Shown piece after piece: positions 53,167 to 62,684 of a stretch of DNA of 64,000 nt. A program made the translations under genes and the position numbers. The notes beneath the pieces are model-generated. The model saw nothing but the letters and a program-made list of their open reading frames with translations. It made no database searches and was not told where the DNA came from. The stretch spans positions 1 to 64,000 of the forward strand of contig CAPN01000018.1 in NCBI GenBank assembly GCA_000333235.1, read 5' to 3'. The DNA is from Pseudoalteromonas luteoviolacea B = ATCC 29581 (lineage in GTDB: Bacteria; Pseudomonadota; Gammaproteobacteria; Enterobacterales; Alteromonadaceae). Position 1 is the stretch's first letter; each line of letters starts with the position of its first letter.

Positions 53167-55338
53167 ATGCCTCAAATCATCCTGCCCCAAAAGTATTATC
53201 TCAATCATTTTGATGAACTGTGTCAGTTTATAAATCAAACGAGTTTAACCTTGCTAGACGAAGCACAGCTGAAACGATTTCACGCGTTATTCATGCTCAG
53301 TGAAGACGCTCGTTGTTTGTTGGTCCGATTATTTTCAAGAAGGCATCAGGTTTTTTCGATTGACTCTTTGAGTTATCAAGAAATTGCGCGAATTGATTTG
53401 GCTATCGCTGAGCTTAAGCGCGCAAATTGGTTGCGTACACCGATTGAAGAAGACTTATTCTCGTGGTTGCAGTCACTTAAAAAATCACAGCTCCAAGAGA
53501 TTGCGCAGCACTTTAACAAAAGTGAGTTAGTAAAATCAGCCAAAAAGTCACAGTGGCTTGAGTATGTGCAACTAGCTATTCCAAGAGAAGCATTAATTTC
53601 AAGTGATTTCGCGTCATGTTTTATCGTGTTGCTCGCACAGCAAGATTTTGACTACTGGCAGTTTCTGTATTTTGGATCTAGCGCGCAGCAACTTAATCTA
53701 TTTTCATTGCGTGATATGGGGATTATGAAAACCCGGGATCACGCTCCAGGGCACTTGCAGCCTAGGTTTGATGACATTCGAAGCGCAAAAACCGCGTTTC
53801 AATTATCAATGTGGTCTAGTCAAATCAAGCAAGTAACAGGTGATGAACTGCCACATCTAGCAGGAGATATGATCGAGTGGCAAAGCCACATCGAGCAGCA
53901 AAATGATGACGCAAGTATAGAGCGCTACCATCATCTTTTACTGCGTCTTGCGGGTAAACTAGAAAAAGACAATCATGGGCTTTCAAAACAATGCTTTGCG
54001 CTTTGTAAACACCCAAAAGCGATCGAAAAAAAGATTCGATTGCATTACAGCGAAGGAGATCATATAAGGTGCCAAGCATTGCTTAATGATGTGCTTAAAG
54101 ACCCACCGAATGAAGAACTCGCGATTTTTGCTGAAGATTTTTGGCTACGTAAATTTAATCAAAAACGCACAAGCGTACTGACGGATTTATTGCGCACTAG
54201 CAACCAGCCGATTTTTATCGATGAAGCCTTTAAAAATCAAGTAGAAGAGGGCGTTTGTGAGTTTTTGCATCGCCAACATAAGCAAGCGTTTCACGTTGAA
54301 AATCAGCTTTGGCGCACATTGTTTGGGTTGGTTTTTTGGCAAGAACTTTATCTGAATGAGAAAGCCGGTGTTTTCACCGAATTTCAGCGTACACCGAGTG
54401 TTTTAAAACGAGATTGTTTTTATCAAACCATGGAGTTAGAAATCGAAAATCGTTTGCAAAGCTTAACTTCATCATTGCAATGGCGAAATCTGCTCGTGGA
54501 TCATGCAAGCCGTTTTTATGAACAGCCGACGAACTTATTTCATTGGCACAGTGAACTACTTACACCTTTGTTGGCTTTTATAGAGGTTGTGCCACTGCAA
54601 CAAGTGAAAGAGCTACTAAGAAGAATGGCCATGCGTTTTCACAGTTTAAAAGATGGTTTTCCAGATCTGTTAATTATCAATGGATGTGGTGAAGTGTCTT
54701 TTATGGAAGTAAAGGCGCCAGGAGACGTGTTACGTCGTAATCAATTGGTAAGCATTAATTCGCTTATCGAATGCGGGTTTAACGTATCAGTGCAAACAGT
54801 TGAATGGCAAATCGATCCGAATCAACCTTATTTAGTGGTTGATATTGAAACCACGGGTGGCAAGTCACAAACCGATCGCATAACAGAAATTGCAATTGTA
54901 AAAGTGCAGCACGGCAATATCGTTGATTCTTGGTCAAGCTTAGTCAATCCAAAGCGTCATATTCCAAAATTTATAACAGGCCTGACAGGGATCAGTAACG
55001 ACATGGTACAAAATGCACCAACGTTTACGGAATTGGCCGACACAATTGAAGAAAAGCTCAGCGAAGGGATATTTGTTGCCCATAATGTAAATTTTGATTA
55101 TGGGTTTATTAAACAAAGTTTATTGCGCTTAGGTCGTCATCTTAAGCGTCCCAAATTATGCACGGTACAGCTGGCTCGGAAGTACATTCCAGGCCATGCA
55201 TCCTATTCATTAGGTAAGCTTTGCGCTGCACTTGATATAGACCTGACTACTCATCATCGAGCACTTGCCGATGCAACTGCAACAGCGCATTTATTGCAGC
55301 TGATTAATGAAAAAAGAGAACAACTTCATGACCATTAA
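53167..55338 (+). CDS. FAN1-type VRR-NUC nuclease fused to a DnaQ-like exonuclease
   Basis: 723 residues. Residues 1-550 follow the bacterial FAN1 plan: an N-terminal winged-helix/DNA-binding part, a helical TPR-like middle and a VRR-NUC domain with D500 (GFPDLLI), E514 and K516 (FMEVKAPGD, then RRNQ). Residues about 555-720 are a DEDDh exonuclease: DIETTGG (D559, E561), HNVNFDYGF and HRALADATA. FAN1 cuts 5' flaps and helps repair crosslinks; the added 3'-5' exonuclease is not part of FAN1 as usually described. Start is ATG 53167 rather than TTG 53164. The ribosome site is weak. The end overlaps the next gene. Confidence 0.88.
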   Translation: MPQIILPQKYYLNHFDELCQFINQTSLTLLDEAQLKRFHALFMLSEDARCLLVRLFSRRHQVFSIDSLSYQEIARIDLAIAELKRANWLRTPIEEDLFSWLQSLKKSQLQEIAQHFNKSELVKSAKKSQWLEYVQLAIPREALISSDFASCFIVLLAQQDFDYWQFLYFGSSAQQLNLFSLRDMGIMKTRDHAPGHLQPRFDDIRSAKTAFQLSMWSSQIKQVTGDELPHLAGDMIEWQSHIEQQNDDASIERYHHLLLRLAGKLEKDNHGLSKQCFALCKHPKAIEKKIRLHYSEGDHIRCQALLNDVLKDPPNEELAIFAEDFWLRKFNQKRTSVLTDLLRTSNQPIFIDEAFKNQVEEGVCEFLHRQHKQAFHVENQLWRTLFGLVFWQELYLNEKAGVFTEFQRTPSVLKRDCFYQTMELEIENRLQSLTSSLQWRNLLVDHASRFYEQPTNLFHWHSELLTPLLAFIEVVPLQQVKELLRRMAMRFHSLKDGFPDLLIINGCGEVSFMEVKAPGDVLRRNQLVSINSLIECGFNVSVQTVEWQIDPNQPYLVVDIETTGGKSQTDRITEIAIVKVQHGNIVDSWSSLVNPKRHIPKFITGLTGISNDMVQNAPTFTELADTIEEKLSEGIFVAHNVNFDYGFIKQSLLRLGRHLKRPKLCTVQLARKYIPGHASYSLGKLCAALDIDLTTHHRALADATATAHLLQLINEKREQLHDH

Positions 55339-55705
55339 AACATCTACTCCATCCACTATGTTGCGAGTGATTAAGCTGCTTCAGTGGGGGTTACTGATTG
55401 CAACACTGACGCTTGTTGGTTTTATTGCTAAAGGGTATTGGCAGCCGCTATTAGTGAGTTTAGTCATTGTAAACGTTTTTGGCATTGGGTTATATTGGGT
55501 AGATAAACGCCGATCACAAACTGAGGGAGCGAGCCGCATTAGTGAAATAAGGCTTATTTTAGTGGGAGTAATGGGTCTTCATATTGCTAGCTTTTTAGGG
55601 CGATATTGGTTTCGCCATAAAACGCTATCTATGGGCTTTAATACCAAATTGCTGTTAAGCCAAGTGATCTTGTTTTTTTTGGTTTGGTTGACTAACTTTC
55701 GATGA
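55328..55705 (+). CDS. Small integral membrane protein, 125 residues
   Basis: Four hydrophobic helices are visible (LQWGLLIATLTLVGFIA, LLVSLVIVNVFGIGLYWV, LILVGVMGLHIASFLGRYWF and LLLSQVILFFLVWL), with basic loops. Its start lies inside the end of the FAN1-exonuclease gene; the ATG 55328 is preferred over 55307 because AAAGAGAA precedes it, but this is close. The family is unknown. Confidence 0.6.
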   Translation: MTIKTSTPSTMLRVIKLLQWGLLIATLTLVGFIAKGYWQPLLVSLVIVNVFGIGLYWVDKRRSQTEGASRISEIRLILVGVMGLHIASFLGRYWFRHKTLSMGFNTKLLLSQVILFFLVWLTNFR

Positions 55706-55761
55706 GTTTTCAACATTGCTATTTATTGTGATCCTTTTTACTCTGACCCCATTGATTTTGG

Positions 55762-56637
55762 TTAGCCCCAAATAACAAGTACAGCGGCGAGTGCAATGAG
55801 TAGCAAGCCAACAATACTTTTTATTTTTAGGGGGTCTTTTAACCATAACGCACCTATAAGCATGGTGAAAAACACTTCAATTTGGCCGAGTGTTTTTACG
55901 TAGGGCACGGCTTGCAGTGACATAGCACTAAACCAGCCTATAGAGCCCAAGCAGCTCGACACACTGGTTAAGATGACGAGTTTTGGACGTGCCATTAATG
56001 CGCTTAAGGTTTTAGGATCGGTAAAAACCAGATAAAGTAAAAGTAAAATGGTTTGGGTAATGATGACAATCGACAACACCCAGGCAGCGCTGTGTAAAAA
56101 GGGTAAGGATAAAGTCAGACTTGCTTCTCTTACCCAAAGAGAGGTTAGCGCAAATGCACTCCCGCAAGCAATTCCGAGTAACATCGTATGTAACGAAATA
56201 GCTTTAAAGCTGTTGAGTGTGCTCATATAGAAAATCGCAAAGCCGCCCAATAAAACACCACTCCATCCGATGAGACTTAATTCGGTGCCAAAAAATAAGA
56301 CACCTAAACACGCTGCGACGACCCCTTCACTTTTAGCTAGACCTGCGCCAATGGCATAATTCTTCATTTGAAACAGTTTCACCATCAATCCAGTTGCAAT
56401 AATTTGCATGATGGCTGCGCCAAACGCAAAAAAAGCAAATTCACGATTTATGTTTGGAAGTGAGGTAGGTTGCCATTGGTATAAAGTATAGAGATAAACG
56501 AGAGCAATCGGGCCCGCCCACATAAACCGAGCAAGGGTAACACCACTTACGCTTACCTCTTTGCTTAGTTGGCTTTGAAAGGCATTACGCCAAGCCTGCA
56601 TAAAGGCAGCTAAAAGGGTAAAGTAGATCCAGCTAAT
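55762..56637 (-). CDS. EamA/DMT-family transporter with probable ATT start
   Basis: About 291 residues with some ten membrane helices and two EamA-like halves (GLAKSEGVVAACLGVLFFGTELSLIGW in the first, the second ending LLLIALAAVLVIW). Starting at the first ATG (56601) would cut the first helix. In the same frame the sequence continues upstream to ISWIYFTLLAAFMQAWRN, a good TM1, back to a TAG. No ATG, GTG or TTG lies between, but AAAAGGA sits eight bases before an ATT at 56637. That is the likely start. The substrate is unknown. Confidence 0.78.
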   Translation of the reverse strand: MSWIYFTLLAAFMQAWRNAFQSQLSKEVSVSGVTLARFMWAGPIALVYLYTLYQWQPTSLPNINREFAFFAFGAAIMQIIATGLMVKLFQMKNYAIGAGLAKSEGVVAACLGVLFFGTELSLIGWSGVLLGGFAIFYMSTLNSFKAISLHTMLLGIACGSAFALTSLWVREASLTLSLPFLHSAAWVLSIVIITQTILLLLYLVFTDPKTLSALMARPKLVILTSVSSCLGSIGWFSAMSLQAVPYVKTLGQIEVFFTMLIGALWLKDPLKIKSIVGLLLIALAAVLVIWG

Positions 56638-56731
56638 GAAGTTGTTCCTTTTCTATACTGATTTTTATTGGATGTCGATGTTAATCATGTTTAATAGTCT
56701 TTCGAATACTTACTGGATTGAAAGACTTAGC

Positions 56732-57052
56732 CTAGTATTTTCCTTCCATGTACGTACTTACTGCATCGGCAATAAAATGTTCAATTTGATCTTCAAGATC
56801 GCTTTGAGAGATTTTAAATGACTGCAACACCGCGCTTATTTGTGTTTCCGTCAAGCGCTTAGTTTTATGTAAGTATTCCCACTCAGGTAAAGATTTATCA
56901 AATCTCGGTACGACAAGAAGCTGAGCAAATGAGTTTTGCCAAGGTGTTTCATTTTGTTGCGCACAAAATGCTTCAATGTGATTCTTACCTTCTGGACCCA
57001 TACAGCCAGGCTCTAGTCGCAATTGGATTGATAGTTTAATAGTATCAGGCAT
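56732..57052 (-). CDS. Conserved-looking hypothetical protein, 106 residues
   Basis: No family recognised. Soluble and acidic: a beta strand and turn (IKLSIQLRLEPGCMGPEGKNHIEAFC), then a helical part (LTETQISAVLQSFKISQSDLEDQIEHFIADAV). The two Cys are conserved-looking. It is divergent from the histidine kinase gene. The initiator ATG has no strong ribosome site. Confidence 0.6.
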   Translation of the reverse strand: MPDTIKLSIQLRLEPGCMGPEGKNHIEAFCAQQNETPWQNSFAQLLVVPRFDKSLPEWEYLHKTKRLTETQISAVLQSFKISQSDLEDQIEHFIADAVSTYMEGKY

Positions 57053-57241
57053 TTAACAATTTAGATTAACTCTGTTAATCACTAAGTGTAGTGCCTAATT
57101 CGAGAAAACGAAACAGGAAAATCAATGATTTGGTAATTCGATTGCGTGCACGAATACGACATTAGGACAATGTCACGATGGTACAGCACTATTTTTGGTA
57201 TGAGCTAAACTTAAAATAATGGTTCAGTTCGGTTATGTGTT

Positions 57242-59989
57242 ATGTATCGTGTGCTGTGGTTTTTACTTTCGCTGCTGTATTGTGTCGCAGGCTTTGCCAC
57301 TGTTGATAAAGCTTATGTGCTTAAGCAACATGGCGTAGATAGACTGGTCGCACTGAATGCCTACCTAGAAGAACATGCCGATGTCGATGCAGAACAAGCC
57401 CTTTCATTTATTCTTGAATTGGAACCAAGCCTTCCAATCGACATGCGCAATGAAGATACACTAAGATTGTTCGCATTTAAAGCAAATGCACTAAAATTTG
57501 TCGGAGAAAAAGCACAAGCATCAAAACTTATTTCAGAAGTTATTAGCGCTGCTGAGCTTATTGAGAACAACCAAGTGATGCGTAAGGCATTATTTTACCG
57601 CTTGGTAATGTACTTTGAACAATCTCAATTTGAGCTAGCTCTTGATGATAGTTATCTACTTATTGAGCTGATCGGAAGATCTGATTCGAATAACGATCTT
57701 GCAAAAGTTTTCCTGCACCAAGGTGAAATTTTCATTGCGCAGAACCAGTTTGCAAAGGCGTTTGAATTACAACTAAAAGCATTAGGTATATTTGATAAAT
57801 CTGAAGATAAAGCGGGTCTTATTCAAGCGAATGGCAGCATTGGTATGCTATATCGTAATATTGGTGATCTGGATAATGCGCTCGCGTATCAACAAGCTGC
57901 TTTAGATGCGCAGTTAGCATTAAATGATGAAAAGGCCAGTGCTATTATGTATAACAACACTGGGATCATCTACAAAGATCTAGGTCGTTATGATAAGGCC
58001 ATTGTAATGCACCGAAATTCACTGGCGCTCAAACAAAAAATTGGTTACGAGCGAGGCATGGTCTATTCGCACAATAATTTAGGTGAATCTTATCGTTTAG
58101 CTGGCGACATAGAACGAGCCAAAAAACATCTTCAAGAAGCTGAAAAGTTAGCGAATAAACTGAATAACCGTATGCTACTTGGTTCGACCTTTCTTTATCA
58201 AGGCAGAATCGCCCTCGAAGAAAAGCAATTTGAATCTGCAGAAAAAATCCTTACCGAGGCAATGGATATATACACTAAACGCAATGCAACGGCACGGATC
58301 GCAGAAGGACTGGTAGAACTCGCGAAAGTTAGCTTAGCAATGAATAACACAGTAAAAGCACAATCGCAATTGCAACAAGCAATCGACTTTAGCCTTAATG
58401 CGAAAAAAAATATTGTGCTATTCGAAGCTTATGAATTGCTCTCTGATCTTCTCGCCCAGTCAAATCAGTTTGATAAGGCGTATGGTATGCTAAAAACGTA
58501 TCAGCAATCTCGTAACCAACTTTTTGATTTACAGAGCCAACAGCGCATCGAGTTATTGGTGGTTGCTAATCAAGTGAAAGAAGCAGATCGCCAACTGCAA
58601 TTTGTGCAACAAGAAGCGGCTTTAACGGAAGCTTACTTAAGCAATAAAATTGCAAATCGAAACCTGATGTTTTTTGTCGTGTTGTTTGGTCTATTGTTAC
58701 TTTGGTACTGGTATTCAAGGCAGGCGCAAAAACGTCAGCTGTTGCTTGAAGTAAATGCGCGTAAAGCGATCGAAGAAAAAGAGCAACAACTTAGTTTAGC
58801 ACTATGGGGAAGCGGCGATGTATTGTGGGATTGGGATTTACGTAGTGGCACGATCACACGACAAAATGCAGACAATTTAATAGGTGCACCAGACAAATAC
58901 GAAGATGAGTATTTTGAAGCGTTTAAAGACTATATTCTCGATGAAGATGTACCGAAATTAACAAACTCGATAAAGCAGTTGCTGCAAGGGAAGCAAGAAG
59001 CTTTCGAGGTAAATTATCGAGTAAAAAAATCGGATGGAAAATGGATATGGGTTCAAGATAGAGGGAAAATAGTTGAACGTGGTGCAAATGGTCGAGCGTG
59101 CAGGATTGCGGGTATTCAACATGACATCAGTGTTCTTAAACTACAAGAACATGAATTAGTTGAATTAAATGAACAATTAGAAGACAGAGTAAAACACAGA
59201 ACGTTAGAACTGGAAAAAGCACTAAGTGATTTGAAAGTGGCTCAAGAGAGTTTAATCGAATCAGAAAAGATGGCGTCATTAGGTCGATTAGTGGCGGGTG
59301 TGGCACACGAAATAAATACCCCTTTGGGCACATCGATGATGGCATTGAGCCACTTTGCCGATGAATTGAAGACGATTAAAATATTAGTTAAAAATAACGC
59401 ACTTTCTAAAGCACAGTTAGAGTCTTGTATAGCAAGTTTGGACGAAGGCGAGCAACTAGTGAGTCGAGGGCTAACAAAAACGTCTCGGCTCGTAGAGCAA
59501 TTTAAGCAGCTTGCGGTAACGTCTCGTAGTAATTTTACATCTGAGTTTGAGCTAATTGAGCTTTTAAATCAAGCTCTTAAACAAGCTAGGAGCAAAAGCA
59601 ATGAACCAGTTGAATGTCAGATCCATCTTCTTGAATATGTAACGGTTAAAAGCGATATAGACGCGTTATTGCAAGTTTTTGAACTGTTGTTTATCAATGC
59701 GATTGAACACGCGAAAAACAACATACTGAATGTCTATGTGAGCGTTGAATCAGCATCGAATAAGTTGATCTTTACTGTGCAAGACGATGGTACGGGCTTT
59801 AACGGGGCTGATCTGGAACGTTTGTTTGAACCTTTCTATACCACTAAACGCAGCAAAGGGCACGTCGGGCTTGGTTTGAATATCGTTTATAACTTGGTCA
59901 CACAAGTATTTCATGGTGATATAAAATGCCAAACCTCTCGCCATGGAGGTGCTTGCTTTGTATTCTCGATTGCACTAATTGATGCCTAG
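57242..59989 (+). CDS. TPR-repeat hybrid sensor: TPR, PAS/PAC, histidine kinase
   Basis: 915 residues. A signal peptide or anchor (MYRVLWFLLSLLYCVAGFA) leads to about seven tetratricopeptide repeats (about 110-430, such as ANGSIGMLYRNIGDLDNALAYQQAALD). A membrane helix (about 478-496, MFFVVLFGLLLLWYWY) is followed by a PAS-PAC domain (LWGSGDVLWDWDLRSG, DGKWIWVQDRGK), a coiled coil and the kinase: H-box VAGVAHEINTPLG (His689) and G motifs DDGTGFNG and HVGLGLNIVYNL. The TPR region faces the periplasm. No response regulator adjoins, so its partner is elsewhere. Confidence 0.88.
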   Translation: MYRVLWFLLSLLYCVAGFATVDKAYVLKQHGVDRLVALNAYLEEHADVDAEQALSFILELEPSLPIDMRNEDTLRLFAFKANALKFVGEKAQASKLISEVISAAELIENNQVMRKALFYRLVMYFEQSQFELALDDSYLLIELIGRSDSNNDLAKVFLHQGEIFIAQNQFAKAFELQLKALGIFDKSEDKAGLIQANGSIGMLYRNIGDLDNALAYQQAALDAQLALNDEKASAIMYNNTGIIYKDLGRYDKAIVMHRNSLALKQKIGYERGMVYSHNNLGESYRLAGDIERAKKHLQEAEKLANKLNNRMLLGSTFLYQGRIALEEKQFESAEKILTEAMDIYTKRNATARIAEGLVELAKVSLAMNNTVKAQSQLQQAIDFSLNAKKNIVLFEAYELLSDLLAQSNQFDKAYGMLKTYQQSRNQLFDLQSQQRIELLVVANQVKEADRQLQFVQQEAALTEAYLSNKIANRNLMFFVVLFGLLLLWYWYSRQAQKRQLLLEVNARKAIEEKEQQLSLALWGSGDVLWDWDLRSGTITRQNADNLIGAPDKYEDEYFEAFKDYILDEDVPKLTNSIKQLLQGKQEAFEVNYRVKKSDGKWIWVQDRGKIVERGANGRACRIAGIQHDISVLKLQEHELVELNEQLEDRVKHRTLELEKALSDLKVAQESLIESEKMASLGRLVAGVAHEINTPLGTSMMALSHFADELKTIKILVKNNALSKAQLESCIASLDEGEQLVSRGLTKTSRLVEQFKQLAVTSRSNFTSEFELIELLNQALKQARSKSNEPVECQIHLLEYVTVKSDIDALLQVFELLFINAIEHAKNNILNVYVSVESASNKLIFTVQDDGTGFNGADLERLFEPFYTTKRSKGHVGLGLNIVYNLVTQVFHGDIKCQTSRHGGACFVFSIALIDA

Positions 59990-60123
59990 TATTAATAAGT
60001 CGATGATGCGCTGAAACTGCATCTTTTAGTTGACTGGCTATTTTCTCAAACTACCTCAAAATGCGTGTTCAGCGAGTATTTGTGGGCTCTGATTTCCGCA
60101 TCTTGAGGTGTCTGTGATATACA

Positions 60124-60615
60124 TTACAGTACATAATCACTGCCATCTTTGGCTGTAAAACATTTACAGCATGATGTAGCAATCGTTTGTGCACCATTTA
60201 CAAAGCTTAACCAAATACGTTGACGGCCTTCTTTTGCAATGGTGGCGAGAGGTGTTTCGATTTGAACATCGTCGAGGTGAGCCAGATCACTGGTGCCACG
60301 ACGGCCTTTTCTATCAATCGTTAATTCAACATGCATGCCATCGTTCTTTTTGAATAATAGTGTTTCAGGGTATTCTTTGTGTCCACACAGCGCAACAAAC
60401 TGTGCACTATCTGCTAATCCACAGTGGCTGCCATCATCGAAAAATGCCATTAGATGACGGTAATAAACTACGTAATGCGTTACTTTTTGATGAGAACCAG
60501 ATTCTAACGGGCAGTGGTCATCAAGGTATTGCTTAGCTAACGTAAGTTGTTCGTTGTTTGAAAGCGTATGGTGTAATTCGGTATTGAACTGGGTATGTGT
60601 TGTCATTTTGGTCAC
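60124..60615 (-). CDS. Unknown protein divergent from DUF3612 regulator, 163 residues
   Basis: No family recognised. The C-terminal third has CCKCFTAKDG, a possible metal-binding cluster, and the middle has ELTIDRKGRRGTSDLAHLDDVQIE. The product resembles malate-synthase-associated proteins only in neighbourhood: DUF3612 regulators in vibrios and relatives often sit beside glyoxylate-shunt genes, but no malate synthase is present here. The shared control region of 107 bases holds a perfect palindrome, so the regulator probably controls this gene. Confidence 0.65.
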   Translation of the reverse strand: MTKMTTHTQFNTELHHTLSNNEQLTLAKQYLDDHCPLESGSHQKVTHYVVYYRHLMAFFDDGSHCGLADSAQFVALCGHKEYPETLLFKKNDGMHVELTIDRKGRRGTSDLAHLDDVQIETPLATIAKEGRQRIWLSFVNGAQTIATSCCKCFTAKDGSDYVL

Positions 60616-60680
60616 CTCATTTTGTCGTTAAGTTGAATGTAGAGTATTCAGGCAGGAAATTTCACAAAAAGAATTTCACA

Positions 60681-60695
60681 TTGTAAATTTTACAA
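60681..60695. promoter_or_regulatory. Perfect 15-base palindrome, candidate DUF3612-regulator operator
   Basis: TTGTAAATTTTACAA is symmetric about its central T. It is flanked by direct ATTTCACA-type repeats at 60659-60680 and a TAAGTGAATTTTTACA at 60696-60711. It sits midway between two divergent starts, the usual place for an autoregulated operator. Confidence 0.55.
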
Positions 60696-60722
60696 ATAAG
60701 TGAATTTTTACACGGATGCACC

Positions 60723-62228
60723 ATGAAGAAAGAACCGAGTTTAATGCGCAAATCGCACTTTCTTGGCACGAAGGTACGAAATCTTCGCAAGCGCAATCAC
60801 CTTACGCTAGAAGACCTTTCAGCTCGTTGCATTCGTGTTGATGCGGCCAGTGCGCCTTCAGTGTCTTATTTGTCAATGATTGAACAAGGTAAGCGCACCC
60901 CTAGTTTGAATTTACTCGAAAACTTAGCGACGGTTTTTCAAAAGCCTGTAGACTGGTTTCTAGATAATGAACCGGAGCCAACAGAGATCACGCCAAGCAA
61001 AGGCAGCTTTGGTGGTATTAGCGGGATGGCGCTTGAGCCAAACTTTCTATTTTCAAAGGATATTTTGCAAATCGCTATCCCTGAAATGCTTTCTCAAGCA
61101 GGGATCAGTGGTCGACAATTTGCACATTTGCTCATTCGTGCACATCAAGAGCATCATCAAAACTACTTTCCCGATCTAGAGCGAGCAGCAGAAGAGGTTG
61201 GTGGAAAAAACTTACATTTGAAACCTGACCAATTAATGGAATTATTAAACGCGCAGGGGTATCAATATCAATGGTTTACTGGAACATGTGATCTTGAAGG
61301 TATCGTTTTAAAACCAGGAAGTGTAGTGACATCCTATTTCGTACCACCAAATCGAGTATTTTTAAACACATTACTGAAAGCATATCCTGCACGATTAAAG
61401 TACGACCTTGCCGTTCATATCGGTCATGGAGTGCTGCATCATAGTGATGGTGTGCAATGTGTTTTGACCACGGGTGGTTTAGGTATGGAGACCGACCAAG
61501 AAGACCATCATGAACCTAATGCACAAGATATTTTGAACGCATGGCGAGACTTTGAATCGAGTTTTTTTGCGGGAGCTTTGCTTTGCCCAAAAGTACCCTA
61601 TCGGCAATTTTTAGAACGTCATGGCTATGACTTAAGTGTCCATCACAAACTTGGCGTTTCGGCTTCGGTTGCAATGAGGCGAATGACCGTTGTGTCGCCT
61701 TACCCACACTGGCATTATTTTGATGCGTATCAACCAGGAAAGCTCAAAGCTGTTTATCGAGGAAATGGGATCCCGCTGCCATGGGGAAATATGCGTGAAG
61801 TCCCTGATCCTTGTCAACATTGGGCGGTGTTTCGAAAGTTTGCATCCAGTAATCAAGCGGCGACTTCACAATTGTCTATTTTAAACGTAAACAACAAACC
61901 GCGTTTGTACTGTTGTGAATCCGTTAGTATTACGGACTTAGCCGAACAGCCCCATGTACTTTGTGCTGGAATCGATCTGAACCCAGCTATTGCCGCTCAG
62001 GGATTAGATGCTGATAGTGTGGTTGGCGAATTGCAAAAGCTTTGTATTGCTCATGGTGGAAGTAGCCAGGTGCCCTATGCGCTTGCAAAACAGCTATCAC
62101 GCGTAGCGAAAATTCTTAACATCAATTGGATAGAAAAAGGCCTTGAAAGTGATGTGCGGGTAATATGCACACGAGGTAGTACTTGCCCCCGTAAACCGAC
62201 GTGTTATGAAACGGGGATTTGCAAATAA
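60723..62228 (+). CDS. XRE-type regulator with DUF3612 domain
   Basis: 501 residues. An N-terminal XRE helix-turn-helix (LGTKVRNLRKRNHLTLEDLSARC, YLSMIEQGKRTPSLNLLENLATVFQKPVDWFL) is followed by a large domain of the DUF3612/ScfR type, with the end CTRGSTCPRKPTCYETGIC carrying four Cys that could hold a metal. Relatives control acyl-CoA or glyoxylate metabolism. The protein probably binds the palindrome just upstream. AUG has weak upstream complementarity. Confidence 0.8.
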   Translation: MKKEPSLMRKSHFLGTKVRNLRKRNHLTLEDLSARCIRVDAASAPSVSYLSMIEQGKRTPSLNLLENLATVFQKPVDWFLDNEPEPTEITPSKGSFGGISGMALEPNFLFSKDILQIAIPEMLSQAGISGRQFAHLLIRAHQEHHQNYFPDLERAAEEVGGKNLHLKPDQLMELLNAQGYQYQWFTGTCDLEGIVLKPGSVVTSYFVPPNRVFLNTLLKAYPARLKYDLAVHIGHGVLHHSDGVQCVLTTGGLGMETDQEDHHEPNAQDILNAWRDFESSFFAGALLCPKVPYRQFLERHGYDLSVHHKLGVSASVAMRRMTVVSPYPHWHYFDAYQPGKLKAVYRGNGIPLPWGNMREVPDPCQHWAVFRKFASSNQAATSQLSILNVNNKPRLYCCESVSITDLAEQPHVLCAGIDLNPAIAAQGLDADSVVGELQKLCIAHGGSSQVPYALAKQLSRVAKILNINWIEKGLESDVRVICTRGSTCPRKPTCYETGICK

Positions 62229-62684
62229 TTGGCGATACTAGAGAGTGTAAGAGCCGCTTTTTAATATGATTTGTCTATATTTTTTGTGAAATTGCGAGGG
62301 TGTGTTGACCTTTGCAGTTTGTTTTTAAGCAGCAAGTTAGGCGTTAAAGCTAGGCAAGAGCTGCCCCGCAGAGGATGTATTAAAATTGTAGATTATGCAA
62401 TCTACCTACATTACTAGGCTACGTTACTCATTTCGCGTATTGAAAGATTCTGATTTAAACAAAAATCATCTCTAAAAGGCGAACACATCTTAACATTATT
62501 GCTCTGTCTGATCGGGAGATTGAAAGAGCGGTCGCGTGGCTGGAAGTTTCGCGTTGAATTAGAGAAAGTCGCAACTGTCGTAAAAGTATCGTAAGGTTTT
62601 CGCAATGCTAACGTATTTTTTTCGTAAAGTATTTCATTAAAATAATGGATTATTACAGCTAACAAAAATAGTGGTTGAGATGGC
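62229..62684. other. 456-base gap with one inverted repeat
   Basis: No gene is supported. GTAGATT (62388-62394) pairs with AATCTAC (62399-62405) around ATGC; it could be a hairpin or an operator. Everything else looks like plain AT-rich spacer, including the promoter of the XRE-DUF4177 gene. Confidence 0.4.
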
